The notes below the pieces were generated by a model. It saw only the letters and a list, made by a program, of their open reading frames with translations. It searched no databases and was not told where the DNA came from. Shown here in pieces: positions 18,196-26,550 of a DNA stretch of 64,000 nucleotides. Position numbers and translations under genes: made by a program. The stretch comes from an uncultured Bacteroidaceae bacterium (GTDB taxonomy: Bacteria; Bacteroidota; Bacteroidia; Bacteroidales; Bacteroidaceae): positions 1 to 64,000 of the forward strand of contig CAKRRN010000002.1 of NCBI GenBank assembly GCA_934394435.1, given 5' to 3'. The stretch's first letter is position 1, and every line of letters begins with the position of its first letter.

Positions 18196-20445
18196 ATGAA
18201 ACTATTTATATTGTGTAGTTTGCTTTCTTTCACAGCATCGCTTAATGTACATGCTCAAAAGCCTGTTTATCTTGATGAAAGTAAACCTGTGGAAGAGCGT
18301 ATTGAAGATGCACTCTCACGCATGACCTTGCAGGAGAAAATCCGTGTCATTCATGCTCAAAGTAAATTTTCTTCAGCTGGTGTACCTCGTTTAGGATTTT
18401 CTGATTTCTGGACTGATGATGGTCCACACGGTGTGCGTCCAGATGTACTTTGGGATGAGTGGGAGCAGGCAGGCCAGACAAATGACTCTTGTGTAGCATT
18501 CCCTGCACTTACCTGTTTGGCAGCATCCTGGAATCCACAAATGGCACGCATATATGGAGAAGCGCTTGGAGAAGAAGCTCTCTACAGAGGTAAGGATATG
18601 ATACTTGGTCCTGGAGTGAATATACTACGAACTCCACTCAATGGACGTAACTTCGAATATATGGGCGAAGATCCATTTCTTACATCCGTCATGGTTGTTC
18701 CTTATATACAAGGTTTACAATCCAAGAATGTTTCAGCTTGTGTAAAACACTATTGTCTCAACAATGATGAAGAATACCGTCACCAAGTAAATGTTATCGT
18801 TAGTGACAGAGCTCTTCACGAAATTTATTTACCTGCATTCAAAGCTGCTATTCAGCAAGGAAAGTCTTGGGCAATCATGGGTGCATATAATCTCTATAAA
18901 GACCAACACAATTGTCACAATCAATGGACACTCAACAAAATTCTTAAAGAAGATTGGAAATTTGATGGGGTAGTAGTTAGTGACTGGGGTGGTGCACATG
19001 ATACAGAACAAGCTATTCACAACGGACTGGACATGGAATTTGGATCATGGACTAACGGACTTACCATGGGAGCCAGCAACGCATATGATAATTACTTTCT
19101 GGCATTACCTTATATAAAAGGAATAAAGGAAGGCAAGTACACTACAAAAGAACTTGATGACAAAGTACGTCGTGTACTCCGACTCTTCTATCGTACCACC
19201 ATGAGCACAAATCGTCCACACGGATTTCTCTGTTCAGAATCTCATTATGAGGTTGCCAGAAGAATAGCAGAAGAGGGAATTGTATTACTTCAAAACAACA
19301 ATGATGTATTGCCTATCAATACTCATAATACAAAGAAAGTGCTTGTAGTAGGTGAGAATGCTATTAAAATGATGACCGTTGGTGGTGGAAGTTCTTCATT
19401 GAAGGTGCAACATGAGATTTCCCCTTTAGAAGGATTAACCAATCAATTAAAAAAATTCAATATACAAGTTGACTATGCACGTGGTTACGTTGGTGATGTG
19501 ACAGGCAACTACAATGGAGTGACAACGGGACAAAATCTAAAAGATAGTCGTTCGGCAGAAGATCTCATTTCCGAAGCTGTAAGCAAGGCTAAAGAAGTTG
19601 ATTACGTAGTAATGTTCGGAGGTCTAAACAAAAGTGATTTTCAGGATTGTGAGGGACACGACCGCAAATCATACGAACTACCGTATAATCAAAATGAACT
19701 TATAGAAGCTCTTAGCAAAGCCAACAAAAATTTCATCTATGTAAACATTTCTGGTAATCCTGTAGCCATGCCTTGGAAGTCAAAAGTTCCAGCCATCGTA
19801 CAAGGTTGGTTCATTGGTTCCGAAGCAGGCAATGCTCTGGCTTCTGTATTGACTGGTGAAACCAACCCAAGTGGAAAGTTACCTTATACTTGGGTATCCT
19901 CACTAAATGAAGTTGGTGCACACGCTCTGGGTACTTATCCTGGCACCTGGCGTAAGGAAGGTGGTTCTAAAACAAAAGACAATATTATCGATGAAGAATA
20001 CAAGGAAGGTATATATGTAGGCTATCGCTGGGCAGATAAAGAAAAGACTCATCCTTTATTTGCTTTTGGACATGGACTTAGCTATACTTCATTTTCACTA
20101 AGTAATATTCGCACCGATAAAAAAATTATCAATAAAGAAGGGAAAATCACATTTACCGTTACAGTAAAAAACACAGGTAAGCGTGCTGGAGCAGAAACAG
20201 TACAACTATATATTCATGACGTGAAGTCCTCTATTGACCGTCCATACAAAGAACTGAAAGGCTTCAGTAAAGTATATCTGCAACAAGGAGAAAGCAAGGA
20301 CGTAAACATCACCATTGACCAGAGTGCTCTTAGCTTCTATGATGAATCAACCTCTTCGTGGAAAGCAGAACCTGGGCAATTCATAGCAATGGTAGGAAAT
20401 TCCTCTGATAATCTCAAACTAAAATATACCTTTAGTCTTAAATAA
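18196..20445 (+). CDS. Glycoside hydrolase family 3 beta-glucosidase
   Basis: 749-residue exported exo-beta-glycosidase. Signal peptide about 1-20 (ending LNVHA). N-terminal GH3 barrel about 30-350, with KHYCLNNDEEYR (substrate-binding Lys-His) and the nucleophile Asp in GVVVSDWGGAHD (about 262). The C-terminal alpha/beta domain is about 360-620 (LVVGENAIKMMTVGGGSSSL), and a fibronectin III-like domain closes the protein (about 655-735; FTVTVKNTGKRAGAETVQLY). Beta-glucosidase is the usual activity of this architecture; beta-xylosidase is an alternative. It forms a two-gene unit with the GH5 enzyme and ends in a clear terminator. Confidence 0.92.
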   Translation: MKLFILCSLLSFTASLNVHAQKPVYLDESKPVEERIEDALSRMTLQEKIRVIHAQSKFSSAGVPRLGFSDFWTDDGPHGVRPDVLWDEWEQAGQTNDSCVAFPALTCLAASWNPQMARIYGEALGEEALYRGKDMILGPGVNILRTPLNGRNFEYMGEDPFLTSVMVVPYIQGLQSKNVSACVKHYCLNNDEEYRHQVNVIVSDRALHEIYLPAFKAAIQQGKSWAIMGAYNLYKDQHNCHNQWTLNKILKEDWKFDGVVVSDWGGAHDTEQAIHNGLDMEFGSWTNGLTMGASNAYDNYFLALPYIKGIKEGKYTTKELDDKVRRVLRLFYRTTMSTNRPHGFLCSESHYEVARRIAEEGIVLLQNNNDVLPINTHNTKKVLVVGENAIKMMTVGGGSSSLKVQHEISPLEGLTNQLKKFNIQVDYARGYVGDVTGNYNGVTTGQNLKDSRSAEDLISEAVSKAKEVDYVVMFGGLNKSDFQDCEGHDRKSYELPYNQNELIEALSKANKNFIYVNISGNPVAMPWKSKVPAIVQGWFIGSEAGNALASVLTGETNPSGKLPYTWVSSLNEVGAHALGTYPGTWRKEGGSKTKDNIIDEEYKEGIYVGYRWADKEKTHPLFAFGHGLSYTSFSLSNIRTDKKIINKEGKITFTVTVKNTGKRAGAETVQLYIHDVKSSIDRPYKELKGFSKVYLQQGESKDVNITIDQSALSFYDESTSSWKAEPGQFIAMVGNSSDNLKLKYTFSLK

Positions 20446-20467
20446 ACCACAAGGTTTCATTATTTAC

Positions 20468-20515
20468 AAAGGCTGTAGCATACGTATCACGTATACCTGC
20501 AGCCTTTCTTTTTTT
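20468..20515 (+). terminator. GH5-GH3 operon terminator
   Basis: Arms AAAGGCTG (20468-20475) and CAGCCTTT (20500-20507) with an inner ATACG/CGTAT pair, followed by a run of T. Confidence 0.85.
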
Positions 20516-20552
20516 AAAATATCTCTCAACTATAGCCGTCTATAGGCAGACT

Positions 20553-20769
20553 TGGGCTCACCCGATAAATCAGGGGGGAGTCTCGGACGTAAATCCACAG
20601 GCGTAACCTGTACTTATAAGCCAGCTTGCTTGTCTGTGCAAAGGATATAATAAGATTCATGCGAAATGGCCCAGTTTATTTTCCTAGTTGGAGAAAAATA
20701 TTTTCCCAGTTGGAAAAAAAGAAAAGGACTATTATAACAGTCTACTATTACCGTTTTACAAAATGGATT
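20553..20769 (-). repeat. Dispersed repeat family A, copy A2 (reverse orientation)
   Basis: The reverse complement of 20553-20769 aligns with copy A1 throughout: AATCCATTTT, TAATAGTCC, the AACTGGGAAAATA and CCAACTAGGAAAATA pair, TTCGCATGAATC, GGCTTATAAGTACAGGTTA, GCCTGTGGATTTACGTCCGA, and TTTATCGGGTGAGCCC. It lies in the 1.15-kb gene-free stretch 20446-21598. Confidence 0.82.
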
Positions 20770-21003
20770 GTGCGTCTACCTTTTTGCTGTTTGTACCGTG
20801 AGAAAACGTATCTACGGAAATCAATAAAAAGTCTCTCTAAAAAGTAATACTATAATACTTGTCCATTTAATACTATATTCAATGGGCATTTAATACGTAT
20901 TACTAGGCTATTGAATACTATATTACTTGAACATTGAATATTTACCTTGACTACAAAGCCTAATTCTGTATTCCACTCCCCCCTTTGGTTTATCGGGTGA
21001 GCC
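20555..21003. repeat. Inverted-repeat-bounded segment containing copy A2
   Basis: GGGCTCACCCGATAAA at 20555-20570 recurs as its exact reverse complement at 20988-21003, with both arms extended by similar G-rich sequence (CA..GGGGGGAGT). Between the arms are copy A2 and an AT-rich tract (20850-20960) with repeated AATACTATATT. The remaining 21004-21530 is AT-rich, with no convincing gene. The segment may be a composite foldback insertion. Confidence 0.6.
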
Positions 21004-21533
21004 CAGACTTGGCTGGAAGTAAGATAGCAAAGAAAGAAACTTTTTAACATCAATATTATATATTTTATATTTCTCTTTTAAAATAGAAAAGAATCTTTTG
21101 ATAATGATAGGACGTTGATAAAGTTGATAATAAAATTACTTGATATTTTGCTAATGTATATTTTCTACTTTATCCACACCATCTTTATTGGTTATGAACA
21201 TTATAAACATGTTCCTTAAACAATGTTTTTTATGGAATTATGTATGATTTGGTAGATGGTTATTTACATACTTTGATAAGTCTTCTATTTGAAAACATAG
21301 TATAAAAGATATATTTTGAAAACTCTCTTTTTATGTGTTTATTATGATGTAATAACTTTATTATAATTGTTAATAGAAAAAAGGTCAGTACGATAAGTGT
21401 TGAAAGTGTTGATAATTGAATGTTAAGTTGTATACTTATCAATACTTTTTTCCACAGCTTTTGTTTATATGTTTAGTACTAACTTATGATAAGCATTTAT
21501 TTATAATGTAAAATGAGTGATTAAAATGAAGTA

Positions 21534-21577
21534 AGGTCTCCATGATATGGAATATGTAATATTCCTCATGGAGACCT
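21534..21577 (-). terminator. Terminator of the sigma/membrane-partner operon
   Basis: Arms AGGTCTCCATGA (21534-21545) and TCATGGAGACCT (21566-21577) are a perfect 12-bp pair with an inner GGAATAT/ATATTCC. On the minus strand it follows the stop at 21599, with T-rich sequence after it. Confidence 0.82.
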
Positions 21578-21598
21578 CTTCACAACAGATTTATATTA

Positions 21599-22243
21599 TC
21601 AACTATTCTCTTCTTTAAGTTCCTTTATCTGATTGAGAATTGTATTCATGCGTTTGCGTGAATTATATATTTGTTTTAGACCACATGCTGTGCCTATGAC
21701 CAATCCTATCATACCACCATAAAACATTCCAGTTATTTCTTTTCCATCAATCATACTACTAAGTATGTAGAAAAAAAGAAAAATCCAAATGAGAAGTACA
21801 GGAATAGAGAACTTGAGCCAGTCAATAGTGAATTTCTTGTAAGCTATAATTTTTTCTGCTGCGTTTAGCAGATTGTCTGAGGCTATATTTATATGCATAT
21901 ATTTACGTAGGGAATATACAGATGCAAAAATGGCTACTATTAAGAATATATTTGTACTTATTATAAACCAGATGGGAATTTCTACTTTTGGGAGAACTAT
22001 TATGTTTACCAGCATAGCGCTCACTGCCATGATGATTGAAAAACGTATTTCTTTTCTTTCCTTTGACAATCCACTTCCCATGGCTTGGCGCATCATACGT
22101 TCATTTATTATCTGTTGCCCTGCAATAATAGACTTCAGTTTCTTTAGTTCAGATCGCATTATTTCCATTTCTTGCATGTTTTCCACATAATTATTATGAT
22201 TTTCGTTGATACTGTTGGCACCCTTATTTGTTGTATTTTTCAT
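21599..22243 (-). CDS. Four-helix membrane protein paired with ECF sigma factor
   Basis: 214-residue protein, not recognised by family. It has a charged N-terminal region with a likely coiled coil (about 20-55; EMEIMRSELKKLKSIIAGQQ), then four hydrophobic segments at about 70-88, 91-112, 145-168 and 174-190, and a charged C-terminal tail. It starts 12 bp after the stop of the ECF sigma-factor gene, in the position where anti-sigma factors usually lie. It has no zinc-binding HxxxCxxC motif. An anti-sigma or sensor role is therefore inference from position, not from a recognised domain. Confidence 0.65.
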   Translation of the reverse strand: MKNTTNKGANSINENHNNYVENMQEMEIMRSELKKLKSIIAGQQIINERMMRQAMGSGLSKERKEIRFSIIMAVSAMLVNIIVLPKVEIPIWFIISTNIFLIVAIFASVYSLRKYMHINIASDNLLNAAEKIIAYKKFTIDWLKFSIPVLLIWIFLFFYILSSMIDGKEITGMFYGGMIGLVIGTACGLKQIYNSRKRMNTILNQIKELKEENS

Positions 22244-22255
22244 AATTTTTTATAT

Positions 22256-22753
22256 TTAGTGTTTGTTATTTCTTTTTAGTTCTTCTCTTATTCTTACCAA
22301 TCTTACTGAAATATTTTTAGCTGTGAGTCCTAATATGTTTCCTATTTCCTCATAACTCATATCTTCTAACCAAAGCAATATGATGGCGCGATCAAATGGT
22401 TTAAGGGAACAAATGCGCTGATGTAACATGTTTGCTTGTCTGCTACTGCTGTCTTTATCAGCAAATAAATCTATGTCCATTGTTAGTGAAATGGCATTAT
22501 TATTTTTATTTTTTCTATTCCAGGAAATACAGGTGTTAAGTGCTACCCTATATATCCATGCCTTTTGTGCATCCAGTTCTTTTTGCATGATAGAATTTTT
22601 ATCCTTTACAACTCCTTTCCACATGTTGATAAGGGTTTCTTGAAAAAGATCTGCCACCTCTTCTTCATCTTTTGAAAACATGTAACAGGTGGTATAGATA
22701 ACTTCCTTATGGTTATGTACCATATTTTCAAATTCCTTTTCTTTACTTTCCAT
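22256..22753 (-). CDS. ECF-type RNA polymerase sigma factor
   Basis: 165-residue sigma-70-family factor. Region 2 is about 10-75, including EVADLFQETLINMWKG, and region 4 about 110-160, with LWLEDMSYEEIGNILGLTAK as the -35-recognition helix-turn-helix. The length and lack of region 3 are typical of ECF factors. It probably directs transcription of a stress or surface-related regulon and its own operon. The membrane protein gene follows after 12 bp. Its targets cannot be read from the window. Confidence 0.9.
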   Translation of the reverse strand: MESKEKEFENMVHNHKEVIYTTCYMFSKDEEEVADLFQETLINMWKGVVKDKNSIMQKELDAQKAWIYRVALNTCISWNRKNKNNNAISLTMDIDLFADKDSSSRQANMLHQRICSLKPFDRAIILLWLEDMSYEEIGNILGLTAKNISVRLVRIREELKRNNKH

Positions 22754-22952
22754 TGTTGTCCATTGTGAATTTATGTTTGTGATTTCATTTATATAAACGC
22801 AAAACAGTAGGCTTTTACTACGAAAAAAATGTTTTTTTTTAAAAACACTCTAAAAATATAATAGCAAATTTTTCGAGACTCATAATAATAGCTGAGCCTA
22901 ACTATTATTTTAAAAAGCACCTTGTTTTGTAACAAAGCAACTTAATTAGTAA

Positions 22953-23972
22953 TTAGATAGAAAGAAAGTTTATTGTTAGATTTACAGCCTTCTTAAAGGC
23001 TTCGTTCTGTCCTGGTACAGTAATAAATAGATGGGTAGATTGTGGAAAGTTAACGTATGTAATACGTTTTTTATTATTTATTGCAAACTCGTATCCTTGA
23101 TCGTGTAAAATGTCCTTACCTGCTGTAATAAGTAATGTGTGTGGAATTTTTTTAAGTTTTTCTTTTTTGCACAGGGCAACGCTTATGAGTGGATTATTGA
23201 TATTTTGTCCTTGTGTGTAAGATCTATTGAATTCCTGCATTATATTTGCGTCTAATCCGTAGCCTTTTCCATAAGTTTTCCATGAGAGAGATTTATCGTC
23301 AAAAGCTTTAGTAACGGGATAGAAGAGTATAAGAGAACGAATGAAATAAGTATGTTCCATATTTAGAACAGAGGCAAGTGCCAAATTGCCTCCTGAGCTA
23401 TCGCCCCCTATGGATATATGCTCTTTACTTATATTAAGTTCGTGTATATGTTCATAAGCATATTTTATGGCTTCTATACAGTCTTCTATGGCAGCAGGAT
23501 AAGGATGTTCTGGAGCAAGACGATAATTTACAGCCAATACTTTAGCACAACCAGAGGCTGCTACAGCATTACAAAAACTTCCGCAACTGTTGATACTGCC
23601 AAAAGTCCATCCGCCACCATGTAGATAAATGAGTAGTGGTAATTTTATATTTTTATTTTCTTTGGATTCGTAGAGACATAGTGTTGGGGTGAGCATCTTT
23701 GTGGATACATTTGAGGAGAGACGTACAGGCTGGTTACGTTTGTTTCTTACTTCATCCAGTGTTGTGTAGTCTCCCTCAATAGCTTTTCTGATAGCCTCTG
23801 CTTGATACTCTTGTAGTCCTGCTGGCATATTTCTCAGAAATGATGTAGTTTCTTCAGCCATTTTTTTATTCTCTTCCTGTGTGGTGGAATACAGATGTCT
23901 GTATGAAAGATAAAAAGAAAACCTAAGAGGCAAGTATATTTTCCGAGTGAATATATTCCGAATGAACTTCAT
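22953..23972 (-). CDS. Alpha/beta-hydrolase (HSL-family esterase)
   Basis: 339-residue hydrolase of the hormone-sensitive-lipase group. Oxyanion-hole motif LIYLHGGGWTFGS (about 130-142), nucleophile elbow GGDSSGGNLAL (about 200), an Asp in AGKDILHDQG (about 288) and a His in STHLF (about 316) make a complete triad. The N-terminal 35 residues are basic and aromatic and give no clear signal peptide. It likely cleaves short-chain or aryl esters, perhaps acetyl groups on sugars. It lies downstream of the sigma operon on the same strand but 199 bp away, and is probably independent. Confidence 0.85.
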   Translation of the reverse strand: MKFIRNIFTRKIYLPLRFSFYLSYRHLYSTTQEENKKMAEETTSFLRNMPAGLQEYQAEAIRKAIEGDYTTLDEVRNKRNQPVRLSSNVSTKMLTPTLCLYESKENKNIKLPLLIYLHGGGWTFGSINSCGSFCNAVAASGCAKVLAVNYRLAPEHPYPAAIEDCIEAIKYAYEHIHELNISKEHISIGGDSSGGNLALASVLNMEHTYFIRSLILFYPVTKAFDDKSLSWKTYGKGYGLDANIMQEFNRSYTQGQNINNPLISVALCKKEKLKKIPHTLLITAGKDILHDQGYEFAINNKKRITYVNFPQSTHLFITVPGQNEAFKKAVNLTINFLSI

Positions 23973-24026
23973 TCTTTAATATATAATATGTTATGAAATG
24001 AAAAGAAATAAGTGTAAGCTTAAAAA

Positions 24027-24461
24027 CTATCTTTTTTTACGAAAGAAGTTTTGCATAAGAGCTTTGCAATCATCTTCGAGTACTCCACTTTCAAGTGAGG
24101 TTTTTGGATGTAGAATATGAGGTGCATAAGTGAGAAATCCACGTTTTTTATCACCAGTGCCATAGACAATGCGTGAAATATGTGACCATCCTAAAGCACC
24201 TGCGCACATTGGGCATGGTTCCACGGTTACATAGAGTGTACAGTCTGTCAGATACTTTCCACCCATATATTCAGATGCAGCAGTAATGGCTTGCATTTCA
24301 GCATGTGCAGTAACATCATGAAGACGTTCTGTCAGGTTATGGGCACGTGCAATGATTCTGCCTTTACATACTATTATTGCTCCTATAGGTATTTCGCCCT
24401 CAGATTCTGCTTTTTGTGCTTCAATGAGAGCTTGCTTCATGTATGTTTCGTCTATACTCAT
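24027..24461 (-). CDS. tadA: tRNA-specific adenosine deaminase TadA
   Basis: Deaminates adenosine 34 to inosine in tRNA-Arg, allowing wobble decoding. The 144-residue protein has the zinc and catalytic motifs VTAHAEMQAI (His-Ala-Glu, about 57) and PCPMCAGAL (about 87). The start is set at 24461 (MSIDETYMKQALIEA), which matches family length; the longer upstream frame would overlap the divergent yraN gene and has no family similarity. It is divergent from yraN, 71 bp apart. Confidence 0.93.
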   Translation of the reverse strand: MSIDETYMKQALIEAQKAESEGEIPIGAIIVCKGRIIARAHNLTERLHDVTAHAEMQAITAASEYMGGKYLTDCTLYVTVEPCPMCAGALGWSHISRIVYGTGDKKRGFLTYAPHILHPKTSLESGVLEDDCKALMQNFFRKKR

Positions 24462-24532
24462 TTTCTTTTTCCATATGAGGTACGTGACAAAGTTACGTTT
24501 TTTTCCTAATTTTGCAGAAATAAAATTGCAAA

Positions 24533-24898
24533 ATGGCTGAGCACAATGACTTTGGACGTACGGGTGAAGATGATGCAGCTGATTATCTGACAGCGAAAGG
24601 TTATCATATACTTGACCGAAACTGGCGCAGTGGACATAAGGAATTAGATATTGTGGCAGAAAAGGATGGTGTGTTGGTGATAGTGGAAGTAAAGACCCGA
24701 AGAGACGCACGTTTTGGCAAACCCGAAGATGCAGTTTCTCCTATGAAGATAAGACGCGTAGTATTAGCTGCCGATGCATATGTGCGTCTTAACCGTATTG
24801 ACCTGCCTGTACGTTTTGATATCATAACCGTGTTGGGCAAAAATCATAATATAACTCATTTTGAAAATGCTTTTCGTTCGCCTGTATGGTACAAATGA
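24533..24898 (+). CDS. YraN family protein (UPF0102, putative endonuclease)
   Basis: 121-residue protein of the YraN/UPF0102 family, a PD-(D/E)xK nuclease-like fold conserved across bacteria with no settled function. Visible motifs are GEDDAADYLTAKGYHILDRN, the E-L-D-I-V strand and VIVEVKTRRD, which hold the D...ExK set. It overlaps birA by four bases (ATGA) and heads a yraN-birA-pyrH run. Confidence 0.92.
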   Translation: MAEHNDFGRTGEDDAADYLTAKGYHILDRNWRSGHKELDIVAEKDGVLVIVEVKTRRDARFGKPEDAVSPMKIRRVVLAADAYVRLNRIDLPVRFDIITVLGKNHNITHFENAFRSPVWYK

Positions 24899-25704
24899 AT
24901 GATGAGGAAATAAAGGAGTGGCAGAGTCTTTTATCTGCGGACTGGCCTGAGATAGAAGTATATATATTAAATAATACAGATTCTACAAACAACTGGTTGC
25001 ATAAAAGAAGAGAGTCTTTAAAAGGAAAAGAAGTTATTGCGCTGACAAACTTTCAAACGGCTGGTCGTGGATCGGGCAGCAATCATTGGGAATCAGAAAC
25101 TGGAAAAAATCTTATTTTCAGTCTTCAGGTATGTCCGAATGTCTTGTTGCCAAATAGAGTTTTTTTTCTGTCCGAAGTTATGTCTTTGGCTGTATGTATG
25201 GGACTTGAACAATACGTACAGTATGTGGGGAAAAGTAAAGATAATAAAAGATTCCGCATTAAATGGCCCAATGATATTTATTATGCAGACGGAAAGGTGT
25301 GTGGTATGCTGATAGAGAACAACATTCAGTCGCGCCATGTAGAGAATTCTGTAATGGGAGTAGGTATCAATGTAAATCAAACTGTTTTTTTAAGTGACGC
25401 TCCCAATCCACTTTCGTTGGCTCTTATATTAGGAATGAATAGTTCTCGACTGAGTGTCTTGCGTTATGTTTTGTCTTGTTTCAGAGATTGTTATGCTATG
25501 CTTGAGCAAGAACAGTATGAAACTTTACATGCACTGTATTTATCGAAGATATATAGATTCGGCGAATGGCACAACTATAAAGATTCAGAGGGAATATTAG
25601 AGGGAGCTATCACAAATATAATGCCAGACGGGCATCTTATAATTCAAGATAGAGGTGGCAAGGAACGTGCATATGCTTTTGGTGAAATAAAATATATCAT
25701 ATAA
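24895..25704 (+). CDS. birA: Biotin--[acetyl-CoA-carboxylase] ligase
   Basis: Attaches biotin to the carrier domain of biotin-dependent carboxylases. The 269-residue protein has the biotinyl-AMP loop TAGRGSGSNHWESETGKN (about 57-73), IKWPNDIYYADGKVCGML (about 122) with the catalytic Lys/Asn-Asp, and MGVGINVNQ. It lacks the N-terminal helix-turn-helix of E. coli BirA, so it is a group I enzyme with no repressor function. The start at 24895 gives the ATGA overlap with yraN; an ATG at 24886 is in frame but would lengthen the overlap. pyrH follows 33 bp later. Confidence 0.92.
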   Translation: MNDEEIKEWQSLLSADWPEIEVYILNNTDSTNNWLHKRRESLKGKEVIALTNFQTAGRGSGSNHWESETGKNLIFSLQVCPNVLLPNRVFFLSEVMSLAVCMGLEQYVQYVGKSKDNKRFRIKWPNDIYYADGKVCGMLIENNIQSRHVENSVMGVGINVNQTVFLSDAPNPLSLALILGMNSSRLSVLRYVLSCFRDCYAMLEQEQYETLHALYLSKIYRFGEWHNYKDSEGILEGAITNIMPDGHLIIQDRGGKERAYAFGEIKYII

Positions 25705-25737
25705 AAAGATAACGTTTTAAAAAGTAAATATAGGAAT

Positions 25738-26448
25738 ATGACAAAATTCAAGAGAATCCTGCTAAAACTTTCAGGAGAGAGTCTTATGGGTAAGCAGGGC
25801 CACGGTATTGATGTGCAACGACTGAGTGAATATGCCCAGCAGATAAAAGAGATTGCTGATATGGGAGTACAGATAGGCATAGTAATAGGTGGTGGTAATA
25901 TTTTCCGTGGACTGTCTGGTGCAGGAAAAGGCTTTGATCGTGTGAAGGGTGATCAAATGGGCATGTGTGCCACAGTCATCAACTCGCTTGCCTTGAGTAG
26001 TGCTTTGGATGCAGTTGGGCAGAAGAACCGTGTACTTACAGCCATTCGTATGGAGCCTATTGGTGAATTTTATAGTAAGTGGAAAGCTATAGAGTCCATG
26101 GAGGAGGGTAAAGTGGTTATCATGAGTGCAGGAACAGGCAGTCCTTATTTCACTACAGATACAGGTTCTTCCTTGCGTGGTATAGAGATAGAGGCTGACG
26201 TAATGCTCAAGGGAACGCGTGTGGATGGTATTTATACAGCTGATCCTGAGAAGGATTCTACTGCAACCAAGTTCCATGATATTACTTATGACGAGGTTAT
26301 ATCACGAGGTTTGAAGGTGATGGACATTACGGCTACAGCCATGTGTATGCAAAACAATCTTCCTATTTATGTGTTCAACATGGATATCAACGGAAACCTC
26401 AGAAAGGTTATAGAAGGTGAAGAGATTGGTACTTTGGTACACAACTGA
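25738..26448 (+). CDS. pyrH: UMP kinase
   Basis: Phosphorylates UMP to UDP, feeding pyrimidine nucleotide and cell-wall precursor pools. The 236 residues are the usual length. Family motifs are FKRILLKLSGESLMG (N-terminal Lys/Gly loop), GIVIGGGNIFRG (about 50), TDTGSSLRGIEIEADVMLKG (about 140) and VMDITATAMCMQNNLPIYVF. It ends at a perfect hairpin shared with the convergent manC gene. Confidence 0.96.
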   Translation: MTKFKRILLKLSGESLMGKQGHGIDVQRLSEYAQQIKEIADMGVQIGIVIGGGNIFRGLSGAGKGFDRVKGDQMGMCATVINSLALSSALDAVGQKNRVLTAIRMEPIGEFYSKWKAIESMEEGKVVIMSAGTGSPYFTTDTGSSLRGIEIEADVMLKGTRVDGIYTADPEKDSTATKFHDITYDEVISRGLKVMDITATAMCMQNNLPIYVFNMDINGNLRKVIEGEEIGTLVHN

Positions 26449-26460
26449 TTTTTTATGTAA

Positions 26461-26503
26461 CGCATCATTAGTATCCTATTAAAATCGGGATACTAATGAT
26501 GCG
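26461..26503. terminator. Bidirectional terminator between pyrH and manC
   Basis: CGCATCATTAGTATCC (26461-26476) and GGATACTAATGATGCG (26488-26503) are a perfect 16-bp inverted repeat with an 11-nt loop, 13 bp after pyrH. Confidence 0.85.
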
Positions 26504-26550
26504 ATAAATATTCTCACATGTGAATGTCCGAAGATAAAAGGTGGTGGGTA

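Noticed and set aside
16918..20445. Polysaccharide utilization locus
   Set aside because: GH5 and GH3 are paired, but no SusC/SusD genes or hybrid sensors are present.
20626..20847. 73-codon open frame
   Set aside because: It lies in repeat copy A2, and the same frame is not kept in copy A1.
21260..21442. 60-codon hydrophobic frame on the minus strand
   Set aside because: AT-rich sequence gives such frames by chance; no promoter or conserved context was seen.
24462..24710. N-terminal extension of the TadA frame
   Set aside because: It runs through the divergent yraN gene and carries no TadA similarity; MSIDETYMKQ fits the family.
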